Below, one piece after another: positions 11,101 to 17,076 of a stretch of 45,729 nt of DNA. Origin of the DNA: an uncultured Selenomonas sp. (GTDB lineage: Bacteria > Bacillota > Negativicutes > Selenomonadales > Selenomonadaceae); NCBI GenBank assembly GCA_905373085.1, contig CAJPRR010000005.1, forward strand, positions 1 to 45,729. The letters are read 5' to 3'. Numbering within the stretch: the first letter of the stretch is position 1; every line of letters begins with the position of its first letter. The position numbers and the translations under genes were made by a program. The notes below the pieces were generated by a model. It saw nothing but the letters and a program-made list of their open reading frames with translations, made no database searches and had not been told where the DNA came from.

Positions 11101-13742
11101 GCTCCCGAGGGGAGCGTCAGCGCATCCGTCTTGACATCAATCGTGCCGCCTGCTGTCGATACCTTGCTCGCCGTGTCGAAATTGACTGTCGTCGCTTCGA
11201 GCGATGTCGCCGCCGCACCCGTCGACTTGACCTCGGCATTCGCATCGAGCTTGAGCGTGCCGCTCGCCTTGAGCTTCATCGCGCCCGCTGCGTTTGTCAT
11301 GCCGTACGCGCCGACCTTGAGATCGCCCGTGACGTCGATGTCCGCACCGCCCGTTGTCGTGGCAAAGCCCACGTCTTCGCCAACCGTGAGATTCGTGCCG
11401 TTCTTGAGCGTCAGCCCCTTTGCCTTGCCGTCGAGCTTCGCGATAGCTTGCGTGCCCGTGAGGTTCACCGTGGCATCCGCCGCTTCGAGCTGGAGCGAGT
11501 CCGCCGTGAGGACGCCCGCGCCTTCGATGGCGTTCTTCGAGCCAAGCGTCAGTGTACGACTCGGCGAGACCGTGACTGCGCCGCTGACTGTCAGCTTGCC
11601 CGCGCCCGTGTAGATATAGAGGTCGCGGTCTGTCGTCACGCCGTTCACCGTGATATCCGCCTTCTGCTTTTCGTCGCCGACAATGTTCCAGCGGAAATTC
11701 CGTATCTTGCCCCCGCTCGTAAAGGTATCGCCCGCAAGGTCAAGCCCGCCCGACCCCGTGCCGAAGTTGATGGTCTTGCCCTCCGTGAGCGTCCGGATCT
11801 GCGCCGTGTTTCCGAAGCCGCCGTAACCCGTGATCGTGCCGTCCAGTGCAATCGAATCCGTGCGCAGCTCGACATTGCTCGCCGTAATGTTCGATGTGCC
11901 GCTGATGTCAATGCCCTTGCCACTCTGGGACTTGCCGACGATCGTGACCTTGCCCGTGCCCACACGGATCTGCGTGCCCGCGAGCTTGACGCCCGCCGCC
12001 GCCGTCGTCGTGCTGCCCGCCATCTCGATACTGCCGTCGCCGCTCCAAGAGGTTGTGCTGATCGTGGCGCTGCCAAGATCGATGCCGGAGACGCCTGTGT
12101 TCGGCGAGTTCGCAAAGCCTATGTCGTTCTCGGTCAGACCGCCGCCGAGCTTGACATTGCCGCCGCGCGTCTTGATCTGCACGCCGTCTGCCACGCTGAT
12201 ATTGCCGCCCGCACGGTGGTTCGTATCGGAGAGGACGTCGAGATGGAGCGCGCCCGCCGTCGAGGTGATATTGGCATTGATGCTGATGTTGCCCGTCGCC
12301 TTCAAGGTCAGCGTCGCATCGCCGCCCGCCGTCTTATTGATCGCGTCCTGCACCTTGATGAAGTTATCATTGTTGCCCGTCAGATTCGGTGTCTGGATGG
12401 TTACAGATGTACCGCTGTTCAGCGAATTGGTGACGGTCTGTACGTCCGCCTGAGAGCCGGCTTCGGGATCGCCCGCCGCACGCGTCTTGACCTCAATATC
12501 GCCGGGATCAATCAGCCATTCGCCGCCCTTGCCCGCGTCAGACGAAGCATTGACTGCGCCTGTGATCTGCACCTTCTTGCCCGAGGTCTCGACGGCGCCG
12601 CCCGCACCCGTGCCTTTGCCGCGTGCCGTGATCTCGCCCGCAAAGCGCGTCGTGCCGTCCGACCAGACGGCGACCGTGCCGCCCGCGCCGCCGTCTGCCG
12701 TCGCATCTGCACGCACAGATGCGCCGCGCTCGACCGTGACATTCTCGGCGTGCGCGAGGTCGCCCGCGCCCTGCCAGCCGCCGCCGATCTCGACCGTGCC
12801 GGCCTTCGCGCCGCTCACGTCCGTCACGCTGCCCGCCGCAAGGCGCACGTCGTTCGCCGTCATGCGGATCGCGCCCGCCTTGCCGTCAAGGCTCGCGGCG
12901 CGCACGACACCCTCCTGATTGACGGCAGAGGAAACAAGCGCGTCGCCCGTCGCCGCCGTCATGAAGACGAGTCCGCCGTCCGCTTCGACGATGCCCTTGT
13001 TCGTGACGCTCTCTTCCATCGCCGCTTTCGTCGGTACGACCGTGACCTTGCCGTCGCCCGTGAAGTCGAGCGTGACGTCCTCTGCCGCTGCGAGGACTGC
13101 CGCGCCCTTCTTGGCGACGATGACGCCTTCATTGACGACATCCTTGCCGAGAAGCGCGACTGCGCCCGCATCCGCCGCACGAAGCGTGCCGCGGTTGATG
13201 ACCTTGCCGTCATTCGACGTGCCGACGAAGGCATATTTTCCCGCCATGAAGTCGGCGTTCGTAATGTTCATCGTCGAGGCTGCGATCGCGCCCGCATCGA
13301 CCTCGGCGCCGGGCGCAAAAAGGACGCCCGCCGGGTTGACGAGGAAGACGCGCCCGTTCGCCGAGAGCGTGCCGAAGATCTCAGAGGGAGTCCCCCCGAG
13401 CACGCGGTTCAAAAGCGCAGCCTGTGCGTTCGGCTGATAGATATTGACGCGCTCGTTTGCCGCGATGTTGAAGCTCTGCCAGTTGATGACGGCGTTCTCA
13501 GTCGCCTGATGAATTGCCATCTCCGCCTGGCTCTTGGCGATGTCGGCAGTGCCCGCCGCGACTTCGCCGCCCTGCGGCAAGGCGCTGGCAGGGCTGCTCG
13601 TGCCAACGAGGGCTGCGCCCGCCGCCACGATGCCGACGCCGCCCAAGAGGGCGCGGCGCACGTTCTCCTGCAGGCGCAGCAGGAAGGGATTGCTCTCGCC
13701 GCGCTCTTTCCTCGCGCGGCGCTGTTTTTTCATGAAGCGCAT
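2148..13742 (-). CDS. Giant two-partner-secretion exoprotein (TpsA), filamentous-haemagglutinin type with YDG/MBG repeats
   Basis: This 3,864-residue protein is predicted to be secreted across the outer membrane by the TpsB protein encoded just upstream, and to act as a surface adhesin or released exoprotein. The ATG at 13742 has AAGGAG (13751-13756) 8 bases upstream. Residues 1 to about 55 form a long basic signal peptide ending near SSPASA. A TPS secretion domain follows, with the hallmark INWQSFNI, a repeated NPAG-type motif (VFLVNPAGVLFAPGAEV) and Asn-rich turns. Residues from about 170 to 2500 are low-complexity beta-helix sequence rich in Gly, Thr, Asn and Val. Residues from about 2515 to 3510 contain MBG/YDG-type domains with AGDKSRIYG-like motifs every 97-99 residues. 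A Gly/Ser linker with SYGGTSASGGNAG repeats spans about 3510-3665, and a roughly 200-residue non-repetitive C-terminal domain ends at ELGESAE. Only two cysteines are visible, as usual for secreted adhesins. Confidence 0.95.
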   Translation of the reverse strand: MRFMKKQRRARKERGESNPFLLRLQENVRRALLGGVGIVAAGAALVGTSSPASALPQGGEVAAGTADIAKSQAEMAIHQATENAVINWQSFNIAANERVNIYQPNAQAALLNRVLGGTPSEIFGTLSANGRVFLVNPAGVLFAPGAEVDAGAIAASTMNITNADFMAGKYAFVGTSNDGKVINRGTLRAADAGAVALLGKDVVNEGVIVAKKGAAVLAAAEDVTLDFTGDGKVTVVPTKAAMEESVTNKGIVEADGGLVFMTAATGDALVSSAVNQEGVVRAASLDGKAGAIRMTANDVRLAAGSVTDVSGAKAGTVEIGGGWQGAGDLAHAENVTVERGASVRADATADGGAGGTVAVWSDGTTRFAGEITARGKGTGAGGAVETSGKKVQITGAVNASSDAGKGGEWLIDPGDIEVKTRAAGDPEAGSQADVQTVTNSLNSGTSVTIQTPNLTGNNDNFIKVQDAINKTAGGDATLTLKATGNISINANITSTAGALHLDVLSDTNHRAGGNISVADGVQIKTRGGNVKLGGGLTENDIGFANSPNTGVSGIDLGSATISTTSWSGDGSIEMAGSTTTAAAGVKLAGTQIRVGTGKVTIVGKSQSGKGIDISGTSNITASNVELRTDSIALDGTITGYGGFGNTAQIRTLTEGKTINFGTGSGGLDLAGDTFTSGGKIRNFRWNIVGDEKQKADITVNGVTTDRDLYIYTGAGKLTVSGAVTVSPSRTLTLGSKNAIEGAGVLTADSLQLEAADATVNLTGTQAIAKLDGKAKGLTLKNGTNLTVGEDVGFATTTGGADIDVTGDLKVGAYGMTNAAGAMKLKASGTLKLDANAEVKSTGAAATSLEATTVNFDTASKVSTAGGTIDVKTDALTLPSGAQGTLSSANGKVTVETKTAGKTMSVGSSSADVHMNDLDFINSGTGEVHLGNASTGNVEIGAADVKAPLTVESAATVKFSGTLSNTAGKNTTFKANAVDFAAGANLAAGAGTMKMVTDSVTNWSNVTFADSNAKGTFALQPKTAGNFTVGGSSALVSDAGLGKLKAGNFYNVAIGTKENVGTATIAGIASGNLPKYTSIMTKGKINVTGAVVGTSADTLALHADAPGTTLGDGLSQSAPITVGNLLLLGKGSMDLSTQANKIENIAADMSDGDLKLRNRTHMTVAVVENRTVTPKVNVDGLKTKSTDIKMDAGKKLTVAGNLRSTDDTKIEADDLDLGNNKVNVGKKLTLEKATKSQAINIGTGAGDWNINNSAYGEIKIGGATQTGDVNIKGATFKKPSDIETTGKVTLTGATKAGADGKSDMKIKAHAATLPTASDTLAVKNLDLDLSGGIDLGLGKINGQKDGKVTAKGASASQDIYISDNAADAPSTEFRIAYRTINNTLDGFGGFDVAGEKHVYFYGGAVKKSINAAGKLGVEVRDNLTIEGKGTKLKIGADPTQAGHDPASVITGGFTVKQGKTVHVKGVDGTSKENGAEINIQTAGNIHLEQGAALKVEGNYAQATLNARNGDVVLNEDAKVQVAPGSTPVWVDVTGKKLQLDARAQLDSGTDTVGALRVHTDEIVTPTADDNTTNIVGKSGLVITRKTAGDLTLNNASTGAGLHVTSDQLNGKLFGKDFSELVLGDNRSQTVTIDGLEANNRVVVKTAETGKTVIGAGGLKVGTDGSGKDYKVTLTTGAIENSGGAGIMNIGEGSTLNLYTNNITNLAAHGSSPSVTGTGTLGIGTYNGSKTIGLGDGATGDLQLTNNKFTQVFGPNFSHYAIGNGTQGTINVKNSSLGKDVTLQADNINFAGDMTLAAGKTLVVNAKTAANQTAGKITAANLAAVGGNIALEQANEIGTLAADALSVKVKSDALTIGAITTPAGASVPSRTITGIKAGESGGTAGDVVLSADAMTFDKAVEGKGNLTVQQANAATNLSVGTAGTGLNLPENLFGGNKIKDGFKHVYLGREDATGATKVGGNLNFVDPTTIRSGATAGSMTVDGSANIRTNGNDFALESKNLTTDAGSNVDTGTGALTLKTDAIDLKGKMKGKKALNILPISHDRDIKLGGEVNDSAKLSLLDKYFNGNNRQFWEYEIINIGDRGGGGRLYQSGTIDMPFTVNIQQAITSGQGGVNLSGSIKTHGRDYTVASREVNLDDAHINADGADRDHDGNVAIHADKLNTANGSTITGHGDVSFDTYTPGKTLNFGTPGAGGSASDPTFPSDIFSGTGLLQKNPDGKGFKKIRIGGTNAGDIKVGNVDLPEGLADAVSIKTNKDVTSTGVLKSVPTLEVDAHNVNLTGPNEIKNLGNITSATGVSVETKGGTNVTGVIKGNNAAINIKNKDGGNVTIAPGGQIVGTGTSDVLIEAKGGAFKNKGGANAIKTDPGQRYVVHTEDSVENEIDGLVFEFRKYGVDYSNRSAFPAPAGKNAMFYKYQPELKLYSTRAYGDDNSAFFNSTAGFYIQDDGNEKRRALDKAEVDYIRDHVSDSNTHNFGTTKLTDVNADVNTADGTVTNAANDVTMRAGARTYGSASTIANETITYTGHNDLNYKITVDYRIVPREVTVTGKTETVDYNGNPHNYTGMNGVTFTNFANSQTEATPGLLSGAVSYTPIADATKTTGFAQGAIHAGEYTVGLSNSNLSASNYTFKYVPGKLTIAPRDIHFTAPGGERVYGAPNDSVTMSSGTTHTGSLVAGDSFANYTVTAVDGGGNAVTERTGVGSYTMRVEGAALASGSRSYATDYNITSTTGTLTIKKRPLTITAGDKSRVYGDANTTAGYVNNTGKVNVAAATATTGLVNGDAIDDVTETIDPTATVTTNAGTAGLWTKASAAHFSSGTANNYNITYVDGHFNITKRPLTLVAGDKSRIYGTANNTASYVNGTNLFRVKAGTNLVNGDTVSTVTETIDSRATVTTDAGTAGLKTKIANAVFGTGNAANYDISYEDGSFAITPRDLTLRAGSKTRIYGTENSTAVYTGGTSKFRADAATATTGLANGDAVADVDESTDAQVTTNAGTAGLKTQIANARFGTGKASNYNIHYVDGGFAITKRDLYIKGGDKSRIYGDANETAHYVNGTSRLNVRPADATTGLVNGDAISTITETIDPTATATTDAGTAGLWTRASAAQFSHGTDANYNIHYADGAFIITKRPLTLVAGDKSRIYGTANTTASYVNGTNLFRVKAGSLVNGDAISTVTETIDSRATVTTDAGTPGLKTKIANAVFGTGNASNYDISYEDGSFAITPRDLTLRAGSKSRIYGTENSTAVYAGGTSKFHADAATATTGLANGDAVADVDESTNAQVTTNAGTAGLKTQIANARFGAGKASNYNIHYVDGGFDITKRDLYIKGGDKSRAYGAANSLAQYVNGTSRINVRHADATTGLVNGDRISSITETIDPLATVTTDAGMPHLWTRVSDVQFGSGLASNYAIHYADGSFAIVPREVLVTAGNASRDYGAPNPVVTEYTVERGDYMSERGLLAGDDLTGVATYYDAAITPQTAGGTYAGVIHVDPASVNAGYRGATALSNYCFRYAPGALKINLRGFDMSTPEGRVVTTGSITASQIIANLSHGHTGGVSGMTGGVGSMTGAGVGSASSFGGTSASGGNAGSYGGTSASGGNAGSYGGTSASGGVAGGYGGTSGVGGKSIGASNGVGTSTSTSAGSSANTGGNTGAGKSAGTGTAAGAPSAGQLHDTSFADGVAVDMPKDLAATNWQSRVVVASGGASEAHDYVEGADGSFGFDLAKTRGNYGIRDEIPGGTSEAIPVLFTDGASCDLDGIYSVNYGSGKLAIKPASKKVEIPDPKEIRSSAEKALSFLYRMQNGVFQVTFGNGIVTLYPKDTSALDIVVGKDKKAERAVLASGLLTAIEDLGVTPVEIRAVYIFKELGESAE
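2901..3047 (-). repeat. 39-bp in-frame tandem repeat in tpsA
   Basis: About 3.5 copies of a 39-bp unit encode SYGGTSASGGNAG. Two adjacent copies (2938-2976 and 2977-3015) differ at a single position, while the flanking copies are more diverged. The array lies in the Gly/Ser linker before the C-terminal domain, and length change in steps of 13 residues would keep the reading frame. Confidence 0.85.
3500..5560 (-). repeat. Seven tandem YDG/MBG domains, including a duplicated three-domain block
   Basis: Motifs of the form AGDKSRIYG or AGSKTRIYG recur at about 5508, 5212, 4923, 4632, 4337, 4048 and 3760, a spacing of 288-296 bases. Domain openings follow the order KRPLTLVAGDK, PRDLTLRAGSK, KRDLYIKGGDK twice (5255-4381 and 4380-3506), giving a second-order period of about 875 bases. 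The near identity of the two blocks points to a recent tandem duplication within the gene. Confidence 0.85.
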
Positions 13743-13777
13743 GGGTATTTCTCCTTTTTCGTCTGAAACCGATATTG

Positions 13778-13856
13778 GGGAATCACGGATAAATTCAGCC
13801 ACCCATCTTCACACATCTGTGCAAATCTGGGCGACCTCATTTTATCAGCGTTTCCC
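13778..13856 (-). repeat. MITE-like repeat with terminal inverted repeats, short copy G
   Basis: The 79-bp element has ends GGGAATCACGGATAAA (13778) and, on the opposite strand, GGGAAACGCTGATAAAA (from 13856 inward). The flanks both show TTG (before 13778 and after 13856), a possible short target duplication. Almost its whole length matches the two outer ends of the copy at 37496-37776, without the central 200 bases. It fills most of the tpsB-tpsA gap. Confidence 0.8.
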
Positions 13857-13905
13857 TTGAACGTCCGAGAGGTCAAGCCATGCAGACCGCCCGGCTCTTT
13901 ATCAT

Positions 13906-15720
13906 TTAGAAGAATTTATACAATTGGAACCAGAACCTGCCGCTGCGATCCGTGTCGGAAGTCGCCTCTTCACGGCCGATCTTCCAAGCGTAGTGCAGAT
14001 GCGCGACCCAGTTCGCCTGATTGCTCCAATTCACGCCGACGCCCGCGCCGTAGAGGCTGCGGCTCTGCGGCCCTGTATAGCCCGACCAGCCGTCGTGGTA
14101 GAGCCCTACATGACCGCCGTCGACGAAGGCGATGAGCTGCCATATATTCTCGTCGCCCTCGCGCGTCGGCAAGTTCCAGCGAAGCTCCGAAGTCCAGCGC
14201 CAGCCGTCGTCGCCCGACGCTTCGCCGACGGGGTAGGCGCGTACGCCGTAAGGCCCGCCGAGCGAGAATTTCTCCGAGGAATCGAGGTTCTTGTTCGCCC
14301 ACTGGCGGCTGTACGAGAGGTAGAGCGAGAGACGATCATCTATGTGCTGCAGGCGCGTCAAGTTCAAATTCCACTTGCCGAAATGACCTGCCGTCCGCGC
14401 GGTAGCGGCATCGTACCGGCGCTGCACTTCATCGTCGATGGAGAGGTCGCCATACGTGTAATTGAGCGCAAAGGTGTTGCGGCCGCCCGTCCAGATATGG
14501 TCGAGGTTGTCGCCGTTGATGCCGATGACCCAGTTTTTCGCTCCCTTGGGATTCTTGTACGCCATGCCCTTCGCTTCGTCCTCAAGATCCTTCCAGTCGA
14601 AGCGCAGCGTGCCGTAGAGGTTGAAGTCGCGGCTGCGCCGGAAGTTGTGCTGCCACCAAAGGCTCACGGTCTCCGACGTGCCCGTGTAGTCAAGCGCAGA
14701 GAACGCGCCGCCCAGCGTGTAGTGCGAGCGTGCGTAGCTGACGCCGACGCGTTCGCCCTGCTTGGCGATCGGCGTCGAGTAGGAAGCCGATCCCGACCAC
14801 ATGCCGCCGTTCGACACGATGCCGCCGACGGAGAAGAGGTCGCCCTCGCGGAACGGGCTTGCGTAGTTGAAGAAGGCGCTGTACTGGTAGCGTCCCGTGT
14901 AGCGGTAGCCGCCGTTGTCGACGCCGACGTAGCCCCACATGCGGTTGCCCTTGTTCTTGACGTCGATGACGATGTCCGACGTACCCTGGCGGCTGCCCGC
15001 CTTGATCTGCGTGCGCGCCTCGACGCGCGAGAGGTCATTGGTCAGCCAGACGCCGCGGTTGAGCGGCGCTTTCTTCACGAGTTCGCCCGAGGAAAGCCCC
15101 ATCTCGCGGCGGATGGCGCTTTCCGTCAAATAGGAGTTATTGTTTACGATGATTTTATCGTAGCGCCCGGGCACGATCGTGAAGTCGACGGTGCCGTCTG
15201 CGAAGTCCTGCGGCGCGAGGTAGGCGAAGGCGACGAAGTAGCCCTTTGCGCGCAGGTACTTCGTGACCTCGTTTGCCTGCTCCTCAAGGTCGGCGAGAGT
15301 CGCGTACTTGAGCTTGTGCGCTTGGAGCAGCGTGCGAAGCTCCTCGTCCGTCACGGGGTTCTCGCCCGAGAACGTGTAGCGGCGCACGAGAATCGCGCCC
15401 TCCTCAGCCTGCTGCTCTGCCTGCCGCAGCGCAGGGGCTTCCACGCCCGCTCGCGTCACGTTCGGCGAGGCGGCTGCCTCCGCTCCCTCGGTCTTCGGCG
15501 CATCGGCGGCGCTCGTCCCCATCATCGGCGCTTCGCCCGCCGCCGCACGCACCATGGCACGCTGCGCATCGCCCGCCGTATCTGAAACCGTTCCCGCTTC
15601 AGCGCAAAAGGGGGCGAGCACAGCGCTGAACAAAGCGAGCGTGACGGCAAAGGACAGACGCCCGCATCGCTTTGCAGCAGAAGGCCTGTGCCGCATTTTC
15701 TCTGCATCCTGCATCTTCAT
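13906..15720 (-). CDS. Two-partner secretion outer-membrane transporter (TpsB, ShlB/FhaC family)
   Basis: This Omp85-superfamily pore of about 604 residues recognises the TPS domain of its partner in the periplasm and passes it through the outer membrane. The ATG at 15720 has the best-placed Shine-Dalgarno sequence (AAGGA, 9 bases upstream); ATGs at 15726 and 15738 remain possible. A signal peptide (FAVTLALFSAVLAPFCAEA) is followed by a linker with a Glu/Gln-rich helix, then two POTRA domains (about residues 105-250, starting VRRYTFSGENPVTDEEL), then a 16-strand barrel. The Omp85 signature for the channel-plugging loop is visible as FSLGGPYGVRAYP, and the chain ends in aromatic FF. It lies directly upstream of tpsA on the same strand, which identifies the cargo. 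The 160-bp gap holds repeat copy G. Confidence 0.93.
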   Translation of the reverse strand: MKMQDAEKMRHRPSAAKRCGRLSFAVTLALFSAVLAPFCAEAGTVSDTAGDAQRAMVRAAAGEAPMMGTSAADAPKTEGAEAAASPNVTRAGVEAPALRQAEQQAEEGAILVRRYTFSGENPVTDEELRTLLQAHKLKYATLADLEEQANEVTKYLRAKGYFVAFAYLAPQDFADGTVDFTIVPGRYDKIIVNNNSYLTESAIRREMGLSSGELVKKAPLNRGVWLTNDLSRVEARTQIKAGSRQGTSDIVIDVKNKGNRMWGYVGVDNGGYRYTGRYQYSAFFNYASPFREGDLFSVGGIVSNGGMWSGSASYSTPIAKQGERVGVSYARSHYTLGGAFSALDYTGTSETVSLWWQHNFRRSRDFNLYGTLRFDWKDLEDEAKGMAYKNPKGAKNWVIGINGDNLDHIWTGGRNTFALNYTYGDLSIDDEVQRRYDAATARTAGHFGKWNLNLTRLQHIDDRLSLYLSYSRQWANKNLDSSEKFSLGGPYGVRAYPVGEASGDDGWRWTSELRWNLPTREGDENIWQLIAFVDGGHVGLYHDGWSGYTGPQSRSLYGAGVGVNWSNQANWVAHLHYAWKIGREEATSDTDRSGRFWFQLYKFF

Positions 15721-15798
15721 TCGCATCGTTCCTTCCATGACTTGCCATCGTTTTTCACGACGGCTTCCAAAAGCAGCCGCCGCATTTGTACACTACAT

Positions 15799-15915
15799 CT
15801 TATGATGAAACCCTAAGAAGTCACACGCCGAAGGCGCAGACCGATCGGCCAGGTTTCTGCAAGGCGGCGCACGATGTCCGCGAAGCAGACGTTTCTGCGT
15901 GTAGTTTATCATAAG
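15799..15915 (-). repeat. Dispersed two-hairpin intergenic repeat, copy C
   Basis: On the minus strand it reads CTTATGATAAACTACACGC, then hairpin GTCTGCTTCGCGGAC, GTGCGCCGCCTT, then a second hairpin with CGCCTTCGGCG, and closes with GGGTTTCATCATAAG. The two ends form an inverted repeat CTTATGAT plus flanking bases. Relative to copy A the first stem keeps its pairing through an A-T to G-C change. It lies upstream of tpsB. Confidence 0.8.
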
Positions 15916-16068
15916 TCGGGCTTTTTTCCTAGCGGATATTGTCTGCTTTTGCATGCTTTTGTTAAAATTAGGATTTTAGCCCTATGCAAAGGAAGGGGCT
16001 CCTTTTTAAAAGGCATCCTCAAAAATGCGCTTATCGAATATGAGCATTAGGCGGATTTCCCGACACCA
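15916..16068. other. Intergenic region upstream of tpsB
   Basis: No gene is supported here. Two short palindromes are visible: TAAAAT/ATTTTA (15963-15978, 4-base centre) and CCTTTTTAAAAGG (16001-16013). On the minus strand TTAACA (15960-15965) and CAATAT (15936-15941) with an 18-base spacer could be a weak promoter for tpsBA. The palindromes are possible operators, but this is only positional inference. Confidence 0.35.
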
Positions 16069-16108
16069 AAAAGCCCCGAGGCCATCGCGTGATGGCTTCG
16101 GGGCTTTT
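16069..16108 (-). terminator. Rho-independent terminator of the vWA gene
   Basis: An 18-bp stem (16069-16086 with 16091-16108, one G-T pair) around loop GCGT is followed on the minus strand by a T run. It starts 13 bases after the stop codon of the gene ending at 16122. Confidence 0.9.
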
Positions 16109-16121
16109 CCATGCGAGCGCG

Positions 16122-16844
16122 TCAGTCCTGCGTCTCGTCCTTTTCCACATGCTCCTTCCAGCTGCCGCTCTCCGCGCTCGGATCGGCTACAGCTTCCGCC
16201 ACATAGGCGCTGACGGCGTCGAAGTTCCTGCGCACGCCCGATTTCGTGTTGCGGTAGGTCACGGCGTTCTTCTGGTTGACGCCGATGCTCGCCGCTTCCT
16301 TCGCTGCGTCGATGTTCGCGCCGAGATAGATGAAATCCCAGCCCGCTTTCTCCTGCTTGTCGGAAATCATCTTTTTGACCTTCTCCTGCGTGAACTCCTC
16401 ACTGGCGTTCTCCAAGCCGTCCGTGATGATTACGAAGACGACCTTCGTATCCTTGTTCTCAACGCCCTCCGTGCGTGCGACCTTGAGGATCGTCGAGCCT
16501 ACGGCGTCCAAAAGCGCCGTCGTGCCGCCGACCTCGTACTCCTTGTCCGTCAGCGGCTTGATGCGTCGGATGTCTTCGCGATCATAGATCGTATCGATCT
16601 CGTCGTTGAAGAGCACCGTCGTGACATTGACCTTCGCGTCGAGCTTCTTCTCCTTCTCGATCATGGAATTGAAGCCGCCGATCGTGTCCGACTCCAGACC
16701 CGACATCGAGCCGCTCTTGTCGAGCACCATCACGAGTTCCACGCGCGCGGGCTTCTCCTTGGCCGCCGCTTCGGCGGGTACAGTTGCTCCCAGGAATGCG
16801 CAGAGCGCAAGCGCGAGAAAGGAAAACGTCCATTTTTTCCACAT
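16122..16844 (-). CDS. Secreted von Willebrand factor A domain protein
   Basis: This 240-residue protein has an N-terminal signal peptide (MWKKWTFSFLALALCAFLGA, cleaved near AEA) and one vWA domain filling the rest. The metal-ion-dependent adhesion site is complete: DKSGSMS at about residue 42, a Thr in GGTTALLDA, and the Asp of IITDGLEN. vWA domains bind protein ligands through a divalent metal, so a role in envelope protein assembly or surface binding is possible, but no partner gene lies beside it. The ATG at 16844 is chosen because GGAGGT lies 7 bases upstream and the signal peptide begins there; a longer reading to 17045 runs through promoter and repeat sequence. It appears monocistronic, with its own promoter and terminator. 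Confidence 0.88.
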   Translation of the reverse strand: MWKKWTFSFLALALCAFLGATVPAEAAAKEKPARVELVMVLDKSGSMSGLESDTIGGFNSMIEKEKKLDAKVNVTTVLFNDEIDTIYDREDIRRIKPLTDKEYEVGGTTALLDAVGSTILKVARTEGVENKDTKVVFVIITDGLENASEEFTQEKVKKMISDKQEKAGWDFIYLGANIDAAKEAASIGVNQKNAVTYRNTKSGVRRNFDAVSAYVAEAVADPSAESGSWKEHVEKDETQD

Positions 16845-16884
16845 GTTCAAGACCTCCTCTTTTCCTATAGTCTCCTCTGTTCTT

Positions 16885-16913
16885 ATTATAGCGTATTTTC
16901 CTTTGAAACGATA
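16885..16913 (-). promoter_or_regulatory. Predicted promoter of the vWA gene
   Basis: A consensus -10 TATAAT (16885-16890, minus strand) stands about 40 bases upstream of the start codon. The best -35 at 17-base spacing is a poor TATCGT (16908-16913). Confidence 0.45.
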
Positions 16914-16965
16914 CTGCCCTATATAATAGACTGGTGAGATCCAAGAGGAAATTGCTGCCGCTTTA

Positions 16966-17076
16966 GCGTGAAACCTCAAGAAGTTAAGAGCGAAGGACGC
17001 AGACGGATCGATCGGTTTCATGTAAGGGCGGCGCACAATGTTCACAAAATGGACGTTTGCGCGTGCAGCTTATTCT
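16966..17076 (-). repeat. Dispersed two-hairpin intergenic repeat, copy D
   Basis: On the minus strand it carries TGCACGCGCAAACGTCC, then ATTGTGCGCCGCCCTTACATG, CGATCCGTCTGCGTCC and CTTCTTGAGGTTTCACGC, matching copies A, B and C in order. Its upstream end meets the TAA stop (17070-17072) of the binding-protein gene, and the aligned element sequence itself contains TAA at that point. Confidence 0.8.

Noticed and set aside
6354..13766. A 2,470-codon plus-strand frame opposite tpsA, and similar long frames at 2115-3401 and 3528-6344
   Set aside because: They are antisense to a gene with clear domains, are Arg/Ala/Asp-rich with repetitive composition mirroring the tpsA repeats, and lack ribosome sites. 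High GC third positions remove stop codons on the opposite strand.
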